From Dipteronia dyeriana (Eukaryota > Streptophyta > Magnoliopsida > Sapindales > Sapindaceae): 64,000 nt of DNA. Each line of letters begins with the position of its first letter. Position 1 is the stretch's first letter. Of the stretch, positions 21,867-33,358 are shown piece by piece. Below the pieces are notes generated by a model. That model was not told the origin of the DNA, searched no databases, and saw only the letters and a program-made list of their open reading frames with translations. The DNA is taken from assembly GCA_032871835.1 (NCBI GenBank), contig CM065297.1, forward strand, positions 40,115,098 to 40,179,097, read 5' to 3'. The position numbers and the translations under genes are program-made.

Positions 21867-22015
21867 TGAGACGGGACAAGGCGGGACGGGACGGGACGAG
21901 ACAGGACAGGACAGTACATGTTAGTCTATATTGTGTTTGGAAGGCTTGGGACAGAACTATCAACAATACTGTTATGCGTTTTGGTATAGCTGAGACAGGA
22001 CGGGACAAGATATTT
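21867..22015. repeat. GGGAC-rich repeat, possible DNA-transposon end
   Basis: Many copies of gacgggac and gacaggac occur at 21869-21915, and tgagacaggacgggacaaga occurs at 21990-22010. The segment is preceded by ggggtgcgtttga. Subterminal short repeats of this kind occur in plant hAT- and PIF-like miniature elements. The ends are not defined. Confidence 0.5.
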
Positions 22016-22033
22016 AAATGACCAGAATGTTCC

Positions 22034-22035
<2 letters not shown>

Positions 22036-22079
<44 letters not shown>

Positions 22080-22300
22080 GTATATATATATAATATAAGA
22101 ATTATTATATTTATAGATATATATATATTATAATTTATAAATTATATAATATTGATATATTATATATTATTAATATAAACGTATATATTATACATTGTAT
22201 ATAATAATATATAATAATATTATAATTGATATTATTATATATAAATATTGTATATTATAATATAAATATATATTATATCTGTGTATATATAATACTATAA
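22036..22300. repeat. TA-rich simple sequence (left flank of pararetrovirus)
   Basis: A long TA run and degenerate tata/taata text are present. A counterpart lies at 51888-52020 on the other side of the viral integrant. Confidence 0.9.
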
Positions 22301-22317
22301 TTATTTGAGATAATTTT

Positions 22318-22505
22318 GAGATAATTTTGAGATAATTTATAGTTCATAATGATCTAAGTATGCTATGTGCTTGCCTTTGGTAGAGGATCCTGCACATCAG
22401 AAAAGATGCTGAAACTTTGGCTCAAGGTCCTTATCTGTCTCTGGTTTGTTGATCTAGGAGTACCATGTTTAGGCCGTTGAGTTGAGGCCGTCTGTTGAGG
22501 AAAAT
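22318..22505 (+). repeat. Endogenous pararetrovirus leader repeat, left copy
   Basis: From gagataatttatagttcata to ctgttgaggaaaa this matches 51707-51873 almost base for base (shared text includes gatctaagtatgctatgtgc and gatcctgcacatcagaaaag). It lies between the integration site and the primer site. It corresponds to leader sequence downstream of the promoter in the right copy. Upstream, a 12-bp unit (gagataatttt) is repeated three times at 22306-22336. Confidence 0.85.
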
Positions 22506-22547
22506 ACTAAGGCTGTTAGAGACGGTTCAGGGCTCCCTCCACCCCTC

Positions 22548-22560
22548 TGGTACCAGAGCC
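22548..22560 (+). other. Pararetroviral primer-binding site (tRNA-Met, one change)
   Basis: tggtaccagagcc differs at one position from the tggtatcagagcc complement of initiator tRNA-Met used by caulimovirids and copia elements. It lies about 45 bases after the leader repeat and about 80 before the first ORF. Confidence 0.75.
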
Positions 22561-22640
22561 TCTTTTGATGGCTAAAAGCATTCTCTAGACCTAGAGTCCA
22601 GGAAAAGAGTTGAACTGTTTTGAGTTAAGAAGAGAAAGTA

Positions 22641-23820
22641 TTGAAGAAAGGGAATCAAATACTCATGGCAAACACTGATAACAATTCATTGTCTTCTACA
22701 GTCTTAGCATCAGTAAAGCTTTCATCCTCTATTTCTCTCCTACCTTTTGCTAGGAGAACCCAGTCTAATAAAATACAAAACCTTATTGAATATACCCACA
22801 TCCCGGAGTCAGCCCAGATAGAAGAAACCTTTTACCTCTTCTGAACCCTTACACGATCTTTAAAAGAAATAGATCTCTTGCAAGAAAGATAAACTTCCTT
22901 GTCCAGCACAGATCTCCTCCGGTGAAAGAATACATCCAGTCTACAGCTCTGGACAACGTATAGTACCAGCCACTGCACCTGAACAATGCATTTATCTCCA
23001 AATAGACCAACAAATGATAGACCAATGGATCAGAGAAGGATAATCCCACATGCACTTTAGTGCAGTCTGAATTACCCTCACCCTATAAGGTAGGAAAGGT
23101 TTACCGGTCACTGTCAGAATTGCTCTCCTCAACATTATTTACAAATATTACGAGCACGCAGTTATTTGTACATGTCTATCCACTATTCATGCAGGTAGTA
23201 TATCCCTCATGTACTACCCCAACTTCAACATCCCAATCAGGGATCACAATCTCTACAACTGTCTCAAAGTGCAAGTTCAGATTTTGGGAGCACCCATGCT
23301 ACCAAACTCTTACATGGCCACTCTACATCATCAGATTGCCCATAGGCTACAAGATCATGCTCTTGATCTTCCTATCCCTGGCCATACTGGAGATATAATT
23401 TTCATCACAACTGAAATAGAACATGAGACTCTTGCCATCATCCAAATTCCTAAACAGCTGCCCAGAGAAAAACTCAAAGAGAATATGCCACTTGAATGGT
23501 TAACCAATTACGAGAAGGCATTCCAAAACACCTCTCATATTATTGCTTCTGACACTAAATATGTCAAGCAGAGAGACGGTTCCATAAAAACTATTTGTGA
23601 AGCTATCACGGAATCAAAAGCCTCTTCTAGTACTCATTTAGTGTTTCAAGCACTCATGATCAGACCGGCCATTTCTGAAGATGACATTCCGATCCATAGC
23701 TTCCAAGCTGATGGATCCCAAGTATACATAGATAAAATCAATGGTAACTTTATTTGGGATGCTGATCCTAACATGTGTGATACGGATTGCGAATGCAGAA
23801 CTTGTTTGAAGGTTTATTGA
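22641..23820 (+). pseudogene. Pararetroviral polyprotein, N-terminal / movement-protein-like part
   Basis: The first open stretch, 22641-22844, is low in recognisable motifs. After several stops and frame changes the stretch 23209-23820 stays open for 203 codons. It reads LKVQVQILGAPMLPNSYMAT and LHHQIAHRLQDHALDLP, a pattern I associate with 30K-type movement proteins of caulimovirids, followed by KLKENMPLEWLTNYEKAF and a Cys-rich tail (CDTDCECRTC). A movement protein would enlarge plasmodesmata for cell-to-cell spread. The ORF ends at 23820 and the next viral domain is found only 22.8 kb downstream. Stops at and after 22844 make it nonfunctional. The assignment to movement protein is moderately sure; assignment to the integrant is supported by leader, primer site and order. 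Confidence 0.6.
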
Positions 23821-23940
23821 ACCCTATATAAGCCCTTTTGCAAACCTCGCAGACTTGATAACCCAAATAGCCCTTGGATAGGATTACGTCCTATAAAAAA
23901 TAAGCCACTTCCCATTGATAGATAGGCAGAAGGCAACGAT
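23821..23940. other. Left junction zone between viral and organelle-like DNA
   Basis: After the viral stop codon, accctatataagcccttttgc may still be viral. By 23941 the sequence is a 35-bp stretch repeated exactly at 43814-43848, so the mosaic has started. The exact breakpoint is not visible. Confidence 0.5.
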
Positions 23941-23975
23941 AGCCTTATTGCAGACACAACTCGATGCAACTATGG
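23941..23975 (+). repeat. 35-bp direct repeat, copy A
   Basis: agccttattgcagacacaac and onward is identical to 43814-43848. The repeat therefore spans most of the mosaic. Confidence 0.95.
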
Positions 23976-24361
23976 CGGCTGACCGAGGGCAGACTGGTGT
24001 CTTGATCGGACATAATCCTCCCATTTCGTCATAAGGCGTGGTTTCTCATCACCTAATGATGATCCAATCACGATCATGGGGTGAGCAACTCTCGTACTCT
24101 ATTTACTGGATCGACAATCCAAATTGATTCGATTTCAGTAAAGAATCCGATCTTATTTAATGGATAAAGGCGTTGACAGACTGCATTGAAATGCTTCAAC
24201 AGTTTCAGTACGTGGAAGAACCTTATTTCAACTGATAGGCAACAACCCCAAACAATCTAACGATTGCCTCGCTCTCTCTTTTGAGTTCCTAATCTCATAG
24301 TCTCCATTTCGAGATGATGGATCAGGCTTATCAGACTTGAGCAGGACTCCGACTCCTTTGG

Positions 24362-24423
24362 GGATGCGTAATAGCTCACTGATCAAGCACTCTTGCACCG
24401 AAGATGAACGGGGCTAAGCGATC
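24362..24423 (+). pseudogene. rrn23: Chloroplast 23S rRNA fragment
   Basis: About 60 bases match the plastid 23S rRNA segment gatgcgtaatagctcactga followed by aagatgaacggggctaagcg. Compared with the plastid sequence as I know it, three positions differ, each a CG to CA change. It is a gene shred without flanking rRNA and cannot be functional. Confidence 0.85.
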
Positions 24424-25527
24424 AAGAATCCATCTCAGGATTAGAACCTGCAATACAAAGAGAGGGTTGGGGAAAGACCCGGACATTGCATTATCTGGCA
24501 TATTCAATCGGAAGCAGTCATTCTACAATGCTGAGACCCCTGCTCCATAAGTGCGAGGTGGATTTCAAAATAGACTCGATTACAAAGTAAAACTTTTGGC
24601 TTGCTACGAGCTGGGCCAATTACTATCCTTTTTCTTATTTCTTATACCAGGAGATCCATTCTAGGAGGTTAGAACCACAACTAAAGAAGAATTTTCCGGA
24701 CAGGATAGGGGTTACTTCTATCGACACAGAAGAGGGAATTGGCACTTGACTCGAAATATGTACCATGATCAAGGACTCGAGACCAAGACTCCTTACAACT
24801 TGCACCAATCGCGGTAGTACTGGTTCCAGATCAACAGATTCAACAGACTGCTCTATTCTATGACGGGCTTCCGACTCTGCTCGCTCGTCTACGCTCCGAC
24901 CCAGCAAGTAATAATTTAAAAATGATCTTTCCTTGCCTGCATTAAGATTGCTTGATCATTCAGATCATGCGCTACCTGCTCTTTTCTCTGATTAACCAAA
25001 TAGAGTTGCGAGAATCCCATTGAACCCGTTGAGTCTTTACCTTCTTCAGGCGCGAGTGTTTGTTAGGATCTTCTCGCCGTAACCATTAATAGGCTTATCC
25101 ACCATTTCATGCTCAACTGTAACTCAGTCTGGATCAGCTCGGGCAACTGGATTGACTCATCTTCTTCCCACTCGTCTGATTTAAATCCTTCGATGATCCT
25201 ATCTTCTTGGATCCAACTCATCGCTACCGGAGAAAGGAAGTTTTTATTCTCTCTGCCGCCCCCTCTTCTTCCCCCCTTTTTTGTGTAGGGTGGAGGGGGG
25301 CTAAGCTTGAAGAGAAAGGAAGAGCTTAAAAGCCGAAATGCTCTTCTACTAGTTCTTTCAATCTTCATGTTCTACGGACATCTCATGTGGAGTGGAGCAA
25401 AATCCGAGTGTTAGCCGGGGTCTCTCTTTTAAAAGGGGTTTACCGCACTTATCGTTCGACCTTTCGTTTTCAGTTGAGATGTGTGAAAGCTTTGTTCCTA
25501 TCTATATGGTTGACAACGACAAAGAAC
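24424..25527. other. Mosaic DNA, no gene recognised
   Basis: Minus-strand open stretches at 24635-24907 (90 codons) and 25063-25368 (101 codons) carry no motif I recognise. They are most likely chance openings in organelle-type DNA. Confidence 0.5.
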
Positions 25528-25569
25528 TTCCCAACAGATTTACAGTCTGTCGCTTTTGACCACTCGGCT
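25528..25569 (-). pseudogene. tRNA-Tyr (GTA) fragment
   Basis: On the minus strand, gccgagtggtcaaaagc gives a D-arm. acagactgtaaatctgt gives a perfect anticodon stem with loop ctGTAaa, the tyrosine anticodon. The acceptor stem and T-arm (ggttcgaatcc) do not follow, so only the 5' half is present. Organelle tRNA-Tyr is the best match. Confidence 0.6.
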
Positions 25570-26260
25570 GGAAGGCGTGAACTTAACTGAAGTAATGGCA
25601 GTGGAACTCATTGCCTCTGTCCCTTTTTTTTCGTTCTGCTTGGGATCAATTGATAGACATTTGATTGAGGAAGAGAATCCAGGAGAACCCGGCTTGGGTG
25701 CCCGATTTTGAATACCATTTTGTTTCAGTATCTATGTTGATAGGGGCTGGACCGTGAATACCATGATCGATTGATTTATTATAAAGCTTTGGCTTTCTAA
25801 AGACTAAAGAAATGACACTCCCTTCGTTCTACGAACCCTTGTAGATTCTGAACTTCGTTCGCGAAGGAACCGGACTTTTGACGGACCAACCCTTTTTTAT
25901 GCGCCGCTTTACCCTGAAAGGAAAATGAGCTTTGCTCCTCTGGGCGCTAGGCGCTCCCGAAGGTAATACCGAACAATGGTTGTGGGCTGTACGAGGGCTT
26001 TCCTGAATGACAAGGGATATCTTTATCAACTACGGGAAATAAAGAGGGGCACTGAACGATGGCTTTGATTTCATGATGGCTTAGGCTAAAAGGCTGTTTA
26101 AATTCAAAGACTATTGATAAGACGAATGGGGCGTTGATCTTGGCCTAAGCGCTTAGTCGGCCTCGCAAAGATCTGCAATAGGATCTGAAAGAGAGGGACG
26201 GGACGTGAACAAACCTTATAATAAAGCATACCATTCCCAGCAGAGGAGAAAGCCTACCAT

Positions 26261-26295
26261 ACAAATTTATACTACAACCACATGGTATTTAGCTG
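26261..26295 (+). repeat. 35-bp direct repeat, copy A
   Basis: acaaatttatactacaacca and onward matches 34026-34060 with one mismatch. Confidence 0.9.
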
Positions 26296-27229
26296 ACCTT
26301 GATTCCGAGGAATCTGATTCTAAAACAGAGGCCGAGGGATCTGGTGTGAAAATTGCTCCTACGGCTCACTCAACTGATAACTTCACCTGGTCGTAGGAAA
26401 CTGGCATGCAACCTGGCTCCCGAGACACTTTCATAGAATACAGTTGTGATCGAAACTCTAGTTAGATGGACCTCGAAGTGGAAGCATATACCGGGAAAAA
26501 GAGATGTAAAGGCGGAAGCAGACGGGCATCATAAATGGCCCCTTTTTCAATTTATTAGGTATTACATGACCTTGAGAGTGGATGGTTTTATGTCTATTAC
26601 CAGTTCTTCCTCCCGAGTTGGCTGGCGCCAGTACTTAACGTCAACTTGCTAATCGTGTATTGGGTCGAAACTCCTCCCGTTTCTGCTTGAGCGGCCCTTG
26701 TCGAACCGAAACTATACTAATAAATAGACTTTCTGGATGGTCTCCCATCTCTTAGCAGGAAAGGATCAACTCTTTTTAGATTCCCGAACCTACTTAAGTC
26801 GTGGAAACCTCACCTAGTCAATCCTAGGAATAAGCCCTTTTACTAAGAAGTAAGGTCAGGCATTTGATGCTCCTTTTCTCGGGTGCTTGTTTGGTGCTCT
26901 CTTGTTGGAACATTTCTCATACGTTTATGTTGGTCGATAAGCCTCACGCTTCCTAGCCCTATTGGTGGAGTCAACCGAACATCTCGGAGTGAACCCTCAC
27001 CGTTCGTTTTCCAGCCAGTGTCGGTCTCATCTCAGGATTCATCTGAAGATCCATGAAATTCCAACATTTGATCCTTAATTTACCTAGGAGTTGTTCCCGG
27101 ACATTATAAAAAAAAAGGTTATTATACACCCCAACCCCATCTCTTAGAAAGAAAAAGGTAGCACCGAAGAAAGGAAAGAGCGAGATGGTGGTTTTTGTTG
27201 TTCCCGCGAAGCGAAGATCATTCGCTTGG

Positions 27230-27312
27230 CGTACGCTTCTCCAGCTCCATGCTATTCAATACGGTAACCGAAGATAGCTGAAGGATAGATGTATATAAAA
27301 AATAGAAAGTTG
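27230..27312 (+). repeat. 83-bp inverted repeat, arm A
   Basis: cgtacgcttctccagctcca and onward is the reverse complement of 35790-35872 with about one mismatch. Confidence 0.95.
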
Positions 27313-28984
27313 GTGATGGACAAAGTGTCGTTGTGGATCATTCTGGAGTCGTCGAGTCTACGAAGCTTCGTAGTTGCCCCCCTTTGCCTCGCCATGCCAC
27401 TAGATCCATAATGACCGGTGAGTCAGAATATGTACGAATATAACCACGTGGAGCGCCTCACCCTCGCTCTCGAGAAATCGACTAACAGATGCAGTCTTGG
27501 CTCAGTCAATCAATCACTACTCTAAAATAAAATCATCTGGAAAACCTAACCAAACGGTAACGAGTTTAGGCACCTTTTGGGGAATACGATCAGGTAGCTC
27601 GGCTTCAGGTGAATCAAGAGAGCAAACCCATACGCACCCAAACATTAGACCCATTGTGGCCGGCCCTACAGTTTCCAGAATGCCGTTGTCATGATGTTGA
27701 TCTGGCTTCTGCGACTACAGCATCCGTATAGCTCTGAATATGCTCATTGGAGCTCTTCGCTCGATGTCCCGAATCGCTCTGTTGTAAACCGCTCTTTCGT
27801 CGGGCGGTGGCTTATTTCTAACACCCCCTTAATAGATCAAACAAATAAAGCTCCATTAAATGAATCAACTTCTCCCTCCCGAACAAGGGGTACACCTTTT
27901 TTTCAGGGTGGGGCCGCCCTTCGTACATGTAAATAACACTCTGATTCTATTTCTTTCGATCAATTCGAAATAATCCAACGGAGACAAGAACAGCAAAGGA
28001 AGAAGGCGTGGGGAAAGAAAGATGAAGAGGCAATTGCTTGAGGAAGGTTTCGATTCCGTGGGAAGATAAGTCAACTTTTTTGGAAATGATACAACAAAAG
28101 ATGTCTTTTTTAACAAAAGAAAAATTATCCTCTGGTACTAAACCTTCATACTGTCTCAATCAAGGTAACTCTTACTCCATTACTTACTGACAAACGGATC
28201 CAGGTATCTCAGATCTAGCTAGGTTAGACGGTTCGGTCTTAGATGGTTTGCTTGGTCTAGTGTGCTAGGGCTAGCTGAACAGAGCAGAACCACTTCTCGC
28301 TATATGTCTAGTAGAACCCACCGATTAAAGCGATCGATGAGCTAAACAGAGGATCCCTACTTGATACGAAACAAAATAGGAACTTCACTCATACTGAAAT
28401 ACTTCAATCGATGGCTGAGGAAGTACAGTGTCTTGCACGTTCTGGCCTCCGAGATTGTTGTTTGCAGTTGTCCTCCCTAAGACCCTTTTTTTCTGATAAT
28501 GGGTTCTCATTGGGAGCAATTTGTGTTGTGTATTAGCAGACGATATATATATATATAGGTCCCCGATGCATTGCCATTCGAATACACCACAAGATCGAAC
28601 TGCACTCATGCCTCTCCCACATCAAACCCCCTCCCTAAGTAGTGATTCTATCAATCATGTACGTAGGTGGGGCCCTCCATTCTTATTGGTATATCAAGTG
28701 GAAGGGCCACTATAGAAGCTTAAAGTAGCCTATAGTATAGTAGTCGGCCTAACCAAAGCGCCACGACAACATAAAATTACCCTTATGAATGGAATGAAAA
28801 GTAGGGGGAGTACGCTAAGCCTTTGACACTCGGGCAGGAGAAAACATAACCCCAACTTGTACTGCAAGAACAATCCACGGGAACCCGCCATCTTTCTCGA
28901 TATAGCGTAACAACTCGCTTTAGTCCGTTCTTTTCTTTCTTTGGGCTTGCACACTAACTGAAGCATCCGCCTTTGTCTCTATCT

Positions 28985-29043
28985 CCACTGCTGGATTGAA
29001 AGACAGGAATTGGATTCAGGAGTTACTTGCTAGAGATTGGACA
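28985..29043 (+). repeat. 59-bp perfect inverted repeat, arm A
   Basis: The segment from ccactgctggattgaaagac to gagattggaca is the exact reverse complement of 38344-38402. Confidence 0.95.
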
Positions 29044-29335
29044 TTGAGGATTATCGGGAGGGTCCTAGATTGGCTGCAATCTTCAGACAAGAAAAAAACA
29101 GCTATTACCTCTCTTCTGGCTGAATACAGAGATGTTTTTGCATGGTCTTATGCTGCCGGTCCCGATTCCTCCTTGGTGGAGTAGCACCGCTTGGTTGTAC
29201 GGTCCGATGCCAAGCCGGTTAAGCAGGAATCGAGGAAAATGCATCCTGAACTGAAGTGTTGAGCTCTTTCGGTTAAAAAAGGCAGGAATTCGTTCGCTCT
29301 TGGAGGTATCAAAGCTCAACCAATGGGCTATTTGC
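29044..29335 (+). pseudogene. Ty3/gypsy pol fragment (start of reverse transcriptase)
   Basis: One frame reads SLLAEYRDVFAWSYAAGPDS and then, after a stop, HRLVVRSDAKPVKQESRKMH and PEL; a shifted frame continues KKAGIRSLLEV. This is the well-known plant gypsy segment just upstream of and entering the RT domain (L..Y.DVFAWS..DMPGI..., KPVKQ..R...PE). It is a shred with stops and no RT core. Nuclear retroelement pieces of this kind occur in plant mitochondrial genomes as well as in the nucleus. Confidence 0.75.
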
Positions 29336-30973
29336 TATAGTTCAAAGCCCCGGTTTGGAACTTTAGGACTGAAAAGCAGGTCAAAACGGACCTATTGATT
29401 GACCATAGATGTGAACTCCCCACCCTTAGCCAGTACCAGCGACTAGTCTTCGGGCCTTTAGGTCTTTCACCTAGAGGATCAACCACTGATGGATCAAATG
29501 GAACCGGATAAACTACTCGATCAACGGGTTCTGAAGAAAGCTAGGCCACTTATACTTATCTTCACGTTTATGCTGGGTTTAGGATAGGAAGAGCGCTAAG
29601 CTCAACTCAAAGATGCTAAAAAGGGGCATTCATTCTAATTGTTTTCAATGCGCATTGAGCGAGCTATTAGTTCAGGTCTTTGTTGTATGAGATCTCTCGT
29701 TCCCCTTAAGAGATGAAGGCTCATGAGCTCTCTTTTCAGGATGAAACGTTTGTTCAGGACCACAGGACGAGCTAGGGTCCCGTTGAATTATACCTGGTAA
29801 ATCCCGCCACTTCCACACATGATTATCCTGCCTATTGAGAGGGTCGGGGAGCACCACAGACACGGTAAGACCCACCTCTAAAACATATAGTCAAAGACAG
29901 GGACATAGTACCAGTGACATCCTTTCTCTTTTAAAAAAAAAGAGAGGCTCCAGAGTACACAAGAGATCGTAGCATAAGCTTGGTTCGAACCTCCAGCAAC
30001 GGCTAAGTGTCTATTTCATCGGTAGGCACGATGCCGCGCACCTCCCCCAATTCTCAGGCACCTTGGAGAAACAAGTGCTGCTCAAAAAACGAATAGAGGC
30101 GGCGGTGATGGAGCAGGAATATCACTTTGGACAGGCGCCTTGCCTTCTCTTCTTGTGAAGGTTGGATCAGTTGCAGCGCGCCTTTACTCTACAAAACCAG
30201 CATAGCTCGTAGACCAGCACGCTAATGAGGCTCGGAAAGAACCTAACATAACTTTTCAAAATGTGGGTGAGAAAAAAAAATAATATCAGGAAGGCCCCAA
30301 GCTTCATCATTGAGGATCGATTGAACCTGAACGAAGCCGAGATCATTAGTGCAAGATGCGGGTGCCGATGTCTTATGGTGAACTACAAGTGAAGAAGTAC
30401 CATCCAGGTTGAACCCTTTTTTGTTTGATATGATAATTCGAAAAGAATCAATAGTTTGGAAAAAACTATGGCCATGCAGGAGAGTTTCTGCTTTTACAAA
30501 GGTTGCATAGTCCCTAGAGGATGTCCGAGCTGTATATTGATCCAACGGATTGGGCAGCCGCTATCACTTTGGCTGCAGAAGGGAAATGATTAAGTGAAAC
30601 TCTCGACATCTTGTTTGGTAAATAGGATGTTTACCCAGGCGGCGTAGTCTTGAAAAATAGTTCGGCCGGAGATGCCTTTGTATAGGTTGGATGTTTCCGT
30701 GAGCAATAAGCAGCAGATCACCCCTTATTTTTTGGAAAGCAGGTGGGAGCAAGGCATTACTTTTGAACTGGTTATACCGGTGTTCTACGACAGTAAGTGA
30801 AGGCAGTCGGTAGCCGATATCCGCTTGACCCAAAACTGAACACTTTATCATTCCCACTAAACCAATAGTATTCAACTGGGCGAGAACAAGAAGCGGTCGT
30901 CGTCCGGCGGCCGGTAGCTCTACTAAGCGAAGAATCGCTCGCTGCCTTTTCTTCGCAAATAACATGTGCGGGG
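29336..30973. other. Mosaic DNA with an unassigned minus-strand ORF
   Basis: The longest open stretch is 30965-30564 on the minus strand, 133 codons (starts [20 protein letters not shown], contains [20 protein letters not shown]). It is followed on the same strand by a 100-codon stretch at 30545-30243. I do not recognise either. They could be remnants of a mitochondrial ORF or chance openings. Nothing else is assignable. Confidence 0.4.
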
Positions 30974-31201
30974 ATCATTTATGATGAAAAGGATGAGCTT
31001 CAAGAGAATGATTCGGAGTTCTTGCAGAGTAGAGCCATGCAGTACCAGACACGAGATAGATCTTCCAAAGAACAAGGCTTTTTTCGAATAAGCCAATTCA
31101 TTTGGGACCCTGCGGATCCACTTTTTTTCCTATTCAAAGATCAGCCCCTTGTCTCTGTGTTTTCACATCGAGAATTCTTTATAGATGAAGAGATGTCAAA
31201 G
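30974..31201 (+). pseudogene. ycf2: Chloroplast ycf2 fragment (C-terminal part)
   Basis: An uninterrupted stretch of 76 codons reads [20 protein letters not shown], then [40 protein letters not shown] and [10 protein letters not shown]. This is the near-exact text of a late part of the very large plastid Ycf2 protein, part of the chloroplast envelope FtsH-like import motor. It stops matching after EEMSK at 31201. As a 228-bp piece of a gene of about 6.8 kb it has no function here. It is the longest clean plastid piece in the window. Confidence 0.92.
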
Positions 31202-32379
31202 GAAATACAAAGAGTTTATCCATACATAGCACAAACAGATAAGGACGACCTTATTCAATGTCCAAGGACAAGGCTTTTCTAACAGATTTCACTAACGAAA
31301 GTTTTGAAAATCGAAAAGCGAAACATTATATCTCACAACAGAGGACATTGCTGACAATTGAGTGTGGCATTCCATGCAATGAAGATATTATCAACAAAGA
31401 TCTGAGCGGCTGTTGCTGCTGTATATGGATGGGACAGTTAGAACAACCAGGCCATCCTATAACGTATATAACGTAGGCCCACACATATCTAGAGAGAGAA
31501 AGGGGACAGAGACTCAGACTATGGGATAACCCATTTCATCCTTTCCGGTGCAGGGAATGCCTTCCTTCACGCCTGGGCATCTATTTATACTTCCATCTCT
31601 CCTTGTCCAGTTCATGTGTCTTCCTCCGCTAGGCTCCTTAAAATGCTTCTTTTCCAGGTTGTTCGTGTCTTCCAAAAAGAGAAGGTAGCCGTAGGTTTTT
31701 TTATAATTATCCATAGTATTAACTTTGCTTTAGAGGAGCTCACGAGAAAGAGGATGCTGGGGGATCCCTTCTTCTAAATGGGTGCTAGTCCTCACGGGAA
31801 CCCTACCTTTCAGCTCTTGGAATCACATCCAGCAGTGGTTGGAACAGCTCACAAAATCCAACCCTAGGCAATGAAAAAGGGGCCTGATACTTCAACTGGA
31901 GGAGCGACCAGTTGGTTCACCAAACCCAGACCCAGCGTCAAACGTTCTCCAGGTCCGAAGGGATCCAGTGCCCAACTAGCGACTTCTCCCGGAATTGCGT
32001 TATCGGAGCGAAAGACCTATTGGTGATACGAAAGCCTACACACCCTGGTAGGTCGGCTCACCGCTTTTGGTTTTTTCTGTTAAAAATACATATCTGCTGC
32101 TGGCACACCTTTCATTCAATATCTCTTTCACCGTCTGAGATGGATCTTCCCGCTCTGTTGGTGTTCTCAGTCTCAGTGCGACCTTGCTTGGTCAACAAGG
32201 GGATCAAAATGTCCCCCATCAATAAAGTGAGGGCTTTCCGGACCTTCTCCACCTCCCTTTTTCTTTCTCCCATGCTTTCCGTTGGTCAACAACCAACATT
32301 TCTGTCTGGGATAGTAAGAGTCAGTCTCTCCTCTTTTTTTGGGGGGGGAGCAGAGCAGTCAAAGAATGCGCCAAAGCAA
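31202..32379. other. Mosaic DNA, no gene recognised
   Basis: The open stretches 31258-31476 and 31912-32379 carry no recognisable domain up to the cox2 start. The stretch directly before 32380 may be the mitochondrial 5' flank of cox2; this is not verifiable here. Confidence 0.45.
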
Positions 32380-32529
32380 ATGATTGTTCTAGAATGGTTA
32401 TTCCTCACAATTGCTCCTTGTGATGCAGCGGAACCGTGGCAATTAGGATCTCAAGACGCAGCAACACCTATGATGCAAGGAATAATAGACTTACATCACG
32501 ATATCTTTTTCTTCCTCATTCTTATTTTG
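32380..32529 (+). pseudogene. cox2: Mitochondrial cox2, 5' fragment
   Basis: Starting at ATG 32380, fifty codons read [40 protein letters not shown] and [10 protein letters not shown]. This is the N-terminus of plant mitochondrial cytochrome c oxidase subunit 2. It includes the start of the first membrane helix. After ILIL the similarity ends abruptly. The copper-binding domain and the group II intron region are absent. The subunit normally receives electrons from cytochrome c in the inner mitochondrial membrane. This piece is the clearest mitochondrial marker in the block. Confidence 0.93.
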
Positions 32530-33308
32530 GAGTTCCTCCACCAGACATTGAGAGAGTAGTTGCTGATGTGAGATCCGGAAGAGACTCGACATACTTCCTT
32601 TTACTAGGTTGGGTGTTGGGGGTAGATTTTCTTTAGGGTGCTTCAGATCAATCAGGTTCTTGCAGCTGAACTTTGAGGGGTTGATTTTGAATGACTTTCT
32701 GATTTCGCCCGGATTACCTCCACTCCCTTGATTCCATCATAATATCTGTTGATGACTCCTCAGGCCTCTCATTGACCACATGCATTGTTAAGAACGACTC
32801 ATGGGCCCCATCAGTCTGAGGATTGAGGTACAATCAGCATATCCGCATCAGCAACACCAGTGGAGCTGGTGGGGTCAGAGACTTCTTTTCCATCTATAAT
32901 GGTAATGTTGTTACAAGAGAAGCAGAGGCGTAGCACGAGCAGTTCGAGATGCTACAGGAGCAGTTCCAGGACGTTAAGATAAAGATCCTAATTCCTCCCT
33001 GATCGTGCTTAAGATTCTTTTTCTAATAGGGATCCAAAGCCCTAGCCCGCTGCATCCGAAACCAATAAGCGATCAGGGAAGGCGTCTACAGGGGATAAAT
33101 GGCAGCGCTTGACGGAAAGAAAAGAGTTCTCTCGGTGACACTTTCGCTATGATCCGCTTGCCTTATTTGAACAGGGAACCGAGCTGTGGCAAAGAAAGAC
33201 TTTAGATAAAGTCATCCCACCACACCAAGAAGGATATTGGAAAAGGTTCCATTTCTGACCACTTGCAATATGGGGATTATTTTGCTAATAGGATTTCACC
33301 AAATGTCG

Positions 33309-33358
33309 TAAAGTGACCAGTGAACCTTCTTTTTTGATTTTACCATCAGTTGATTGGA
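33309..33358 (+). repeat. 50-bp direct repeat, copy A
   Basis: taaagtgaccagtgaacctt and onward matches 34297-34346 with two mismatches. Confidence 0.9.

Larger units (their letters stand above)
25570..28984. other. Mosaic DNA, no gene recognised
   Basis: Organelle-like intergenic text with only short open stretches. It contains copy A of two repeats (26261-26295 and 27230-27312). I could not assign any segment to a named gene. Confidence 0.5.

Noticed and set aside
22318..22505. Leader repeat read as an LTR of a retrotransposon
   Set aside because: The repeat lacks TG...CA ends. In the right copy the promoter lies outside the repeated part. The primer site is about 45 bases away and not adjacent. 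Terminal redundancy of a pararetrovirus fits better, though an LTR origin is not fully excluded.
25528..25569. Working tRNA-Tyr gene
   Set aside because: Only the D-arm and anticodon arm are present; the acceptor and T-arms are absent.
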